A stretch of 64,000 nt of DNA, taken from the NCBI GenBank assembly GCA_005791165.1, contig SXXW01000015.1, positions 1 to 64,000 on the forward strand. Reading direction: 5' to 3'. Position 1 is the first letter of the stretch; the number at the start of each line of letters is the position of its first letter. This stretch comes from Cytophagaceae bacterium. GTDB taxonomy: Bacteria > Bacteroidota > Bacteroidia > Cytophagales > Spirosomataceae. Both the position numbers and the translations under genes were made by a program. Below the pieces are notes generated by a model. That model had not been told where the DNA came from. It saw only the letters and a list, made by a program, of their open reading frames with translations, and did not search any database. Below, piece after piece: positions 61,842 to 64,000 of the stretch.

Positions 61842-62429
61842 ATGATCGCATACTTAAAAGGAAAATTGGCTTATAAAGACAGAGCGCATGTCATTATTGA
61901 CGTTCAAGGTGTCGGCTATGATGTAAAAATTTCATTGCAAACCTACGATTCACTTTCGGATGGAGATGAAAATTGTAAACTTTTTACCCATTTACAGATC
62001 AAAGAAGATGCACATACCCTTGTGGGTTTTTACGAAATGGATGAAAAATTATTATTTCTTGATTTAATTAGTGTTTCAGGGGTTGGCGTTACAACGGCCT
62101 TGGTCATGTTATCTTCCTTTTCGAGCGGTGAAATAAGAGGGGCCATCATGAATGAAAATATCGCTTTGATTCAATCGATCAAGGGTATTGGGTCTAAGAC
62201 GGCACAACGTGTCATTCTAGAATTAAAAGACAAGTGTAAAAAGGATACATTATTTGTGGAAGCTGGTAAATCTTCTCCAGATAAGTCATATGGTGTTAAA
62301 CAAGAGGCTTTAGGCGCTTTAGTAACACTAGGAATTCCTCGAGTAGCTGCTGAGAAAAATTTAGACCAACTATTAAAATCTAATCCAGATGCTACGATTG
62401 AACAACTTATTAAACTAGCCCTTCGTTAA
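61842..62429 (+). CDS. ruvA: Holliday junction helicase subunit RuvA
   Basis: MIAYLKGKLAYKDRAHVIIDVQGVGYDV; SVSGVGVTTALVMLS; IKGIGSKTAQRVILELKDK. Confidence 0.97.
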   Translation: MIAYLKGKLAYKDRAHVIIDVQGVGYDVKISLQTYDSLSDGDENCKLFTHLQIKEDAHTLVGFYEMDEKLLFLDLISVSGVGVTTALVMLSSFSSGEIRGAIMNENIALIQSIKGIGSKTAQRVILELKDKCKKDTLFVEAGKSSPDKSYGVKQEALGALVTLGIPRVAAEKNLDQLLKSNPDATIEQLIKLALR

Positions 62430-62446
62430 TTTATTATTTATCATTT

Positions 62447-64000
62447 GTGCAAAGAGACGGCAATATCGCTATAAATATCATTTTAAAAGGCCTTTTTTTC
62501 TTGGCCTTTGCGGTTTTACCTTACATTTCTTTTGCTCAAAATACAGACTCTACTTCATCCGTTTTAAAGAGTGGACGTAGGCCTCGATTCCAATTAAAAC
62601 CTTTTGATTTTTATCAAGCAAATAAGCAATTTTCAAAATCGCCTTTTTCTATTTTCTCGTTAAAAGGAAGTCGGAATCAAATCGATTTTAGCCAAAATCA
62701 ATTAATCTCTTCGCAACAATTGGGGGATATTTCAATCTCTCCATCCCAAGCTTTTAGTTTGAGTGATTATAGTCATCTACAAAATAAAGCTTTGAATAAT
62801 TCCTATTGGAATGATTATTCAAAGAGCCTTGATGGTAACAATTCAGTTCAATCTAGAGGTCTTTTTCCTAAAATAGAATTACCGCCAGCGATTGATCGCA
62901 TCTTTGGTGGGACAGAAATTTCATTTAAACCGAATGGTAGTTTATTGTTAGATATTGGCTATATGGGTCAATTCGTTGATAATCCTGCAGTGCCGGTCCA
63001 ACTTCGTTACATAGGAAATTTGTTTTTTAACGAGCAAGCTCAAATTAATTTTCAAGGTAAAATAGGTGACAAACTTAATCTTAATGCCAATTTTGATACA
63101 AAAGCTAGTTTTAATTTTCAAAACCAACTTAAATTAAATTGGAAAACACAAGAAGAAGATATTCTTCAAAATATAGAAGCGGGAAATACATCTTGGACAC
63201 TCAATTCTCAATTAATCCCGGGTGTTCAGAATTTATTTGGTCTGAAAACATTAATGCGCTTTGGTAACTTGGATGTAACAGTTGTGGCAGCTCAACAACG
63301 TTCAAAGCAAGATTGTATCACGATGAAAGGAGGCTCACAGGGTCGTTCTTTTGAAATACGAGCAGACCAATACGATGAAAATAGGCATTTTTTCTTGTCC
63401 ACTTATTTTAAAGATAATTACGAAAGATCACTAAAAAATTTGCCTGTTATTACTAGTGGAATTACCATCACCAGGATTGAAGTGTATGTCACGAATAGAA
63501 CCCAAAGCACAGAAACACTTAGGAATTTAGTTGGATTGGCTGATTTAGGCGAATCTAACCCATACAGTAAAACTAAATCCGCGCTCCAACCTATTATTCC
63601 GAATCAATCAGCCGACAATAAAAATAATGGTCTCTATGATAAGTTGGTGAATGATCCTCAAATACGTCGCTCTGATCAGTCTTCTTATCAATTAGAATCT
63701 GTTTATAATCTTCAAAGAGGTACGGATTTTGACATCCTTAAGGGGGCAAAAAGGTTGAATGATCGAGAATTTAAATTCAACCCCTCACTTGGTTATATTT
63801 CACTGATTTCACCATTACGTAATGACGAAGTATTAGCCGTTTCCTATGAATACACATTTAATGGCCGTAAATATAAGGTTGGCGAATTAACTGAAGATTA
63901 CCAAGCCCGACAAGATAATGAGGTTTTGATCTTGAAAATGCTCAAATCATCTACGCTACGTAATCATTTGGATCATCCGATGTGGGATTTAATGATGAAA
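62447..64000 (+). CDS. sprA: gliding motility/T9SS outer-membrane protein SprA, 5' part (truncated by window end)
   Basis: Open frame from GTG 62447 to the window end without stop; signal peptide ILKGLFFLAFAVLPYISFAQ; NEQAQINFQGKIGDKLNLNANFDTKASFNFQNQLKLNW; ruvA-sprA adjacency. Confidence 0.88.
   Translation, partial: MQRDGNIAINIILKGLFFLAFAVLPYISFAQNTDSTSSVLKSGRRPRFQLKPFDFYQANKQFSKSPFSIFSLKGSRNQIDFSQNQLISSQQLGDISISPSQAFSLSDYSHLQNKALNNSYWNDYSKSLDGNNSVQSRGLFPKIELPPAIDRIFGGTEISFKPNGSLLLDIGYMGQFVDNPAVPVQLRYIGNLFFNEQAQINFQGKIGDKLNLNANFDTKASFNFQNQLKLNWKTQEEDILQNIEAGNTSWTLNSQLIPGVQNLFGLKTLMRFGNLDVTVVAAQQRSKQDCITMKGGSQGRSFEIRADQYDENRHFFLSTYFKDNYERSLKNLPVITSGITITRIEVYVTNRTQSTETLRNLVGLADLGESNPYSKTKSALQPIIPNQSADNKNNGLYDKLVNDPQIRRSDQSSYQLESVYNLQRGTDFDILKGAKRLNDREFKFNPSLGYISLISPLRNDEVLAVSYEYTFNGRKYKVGELTEDYQARQDNEVLILKMLKSSTLRNHLDHPMWDLMMK

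Overview
This 64-kb, AT-rich window is chromosomal core sequence from a Bacteroidota bacterium. It is probably in the Cytophagales, judging from SprA, the 59-aa histone H1-like protein, the SPT-like enzyme, the parAB-DUF5683-dapB-lepB order and TAnnTTTG promoters. I found no IS element, phage, CRISPR array, toxin-antitoxin or defence island and no rRNA. The only RNA gene I can support is a tmRNA (ssrA, minus strand). Recognisable genes include ald with a divergent Lrp regulator, pabB/pabC-like, alaS, dprA, pyrE, coaD, an ABC-F protein, gapN-like, an MMPL transporter, ispD, queA, photolyase, recA, dnaA, a YegS/DGK-like lipid kinase, SPT-like, ggt, parAB, dapB, lepB, rpsT, radC, hisB, a DEAD-box helicase, a PSD1/DUF1501 pair, apaG, ung, a YdiJ-like FAD/Fe-S oxidase, mdh, tatA, gatA, a LysM transglycosylase, ruvA, and the 5' part of sprA running off the end. 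I recovered three coding regions missing from the ORF track: the 59-aa H1-like protein, a 32-aa membrane peptide, and partial sprA. No clearly new multi-gene system is evident. The best leads are small: a terminator-like hairpin in the ald leader, a hairpin next to the helicase start codon, a methyltransferase-family protein that seems to lack its SAM-binding core, the 32-aa peptide, a DUF937-like/TM/OmpA-like protein, and several intergenic inverted repeats. All family assignments are by eye; no searches were run.
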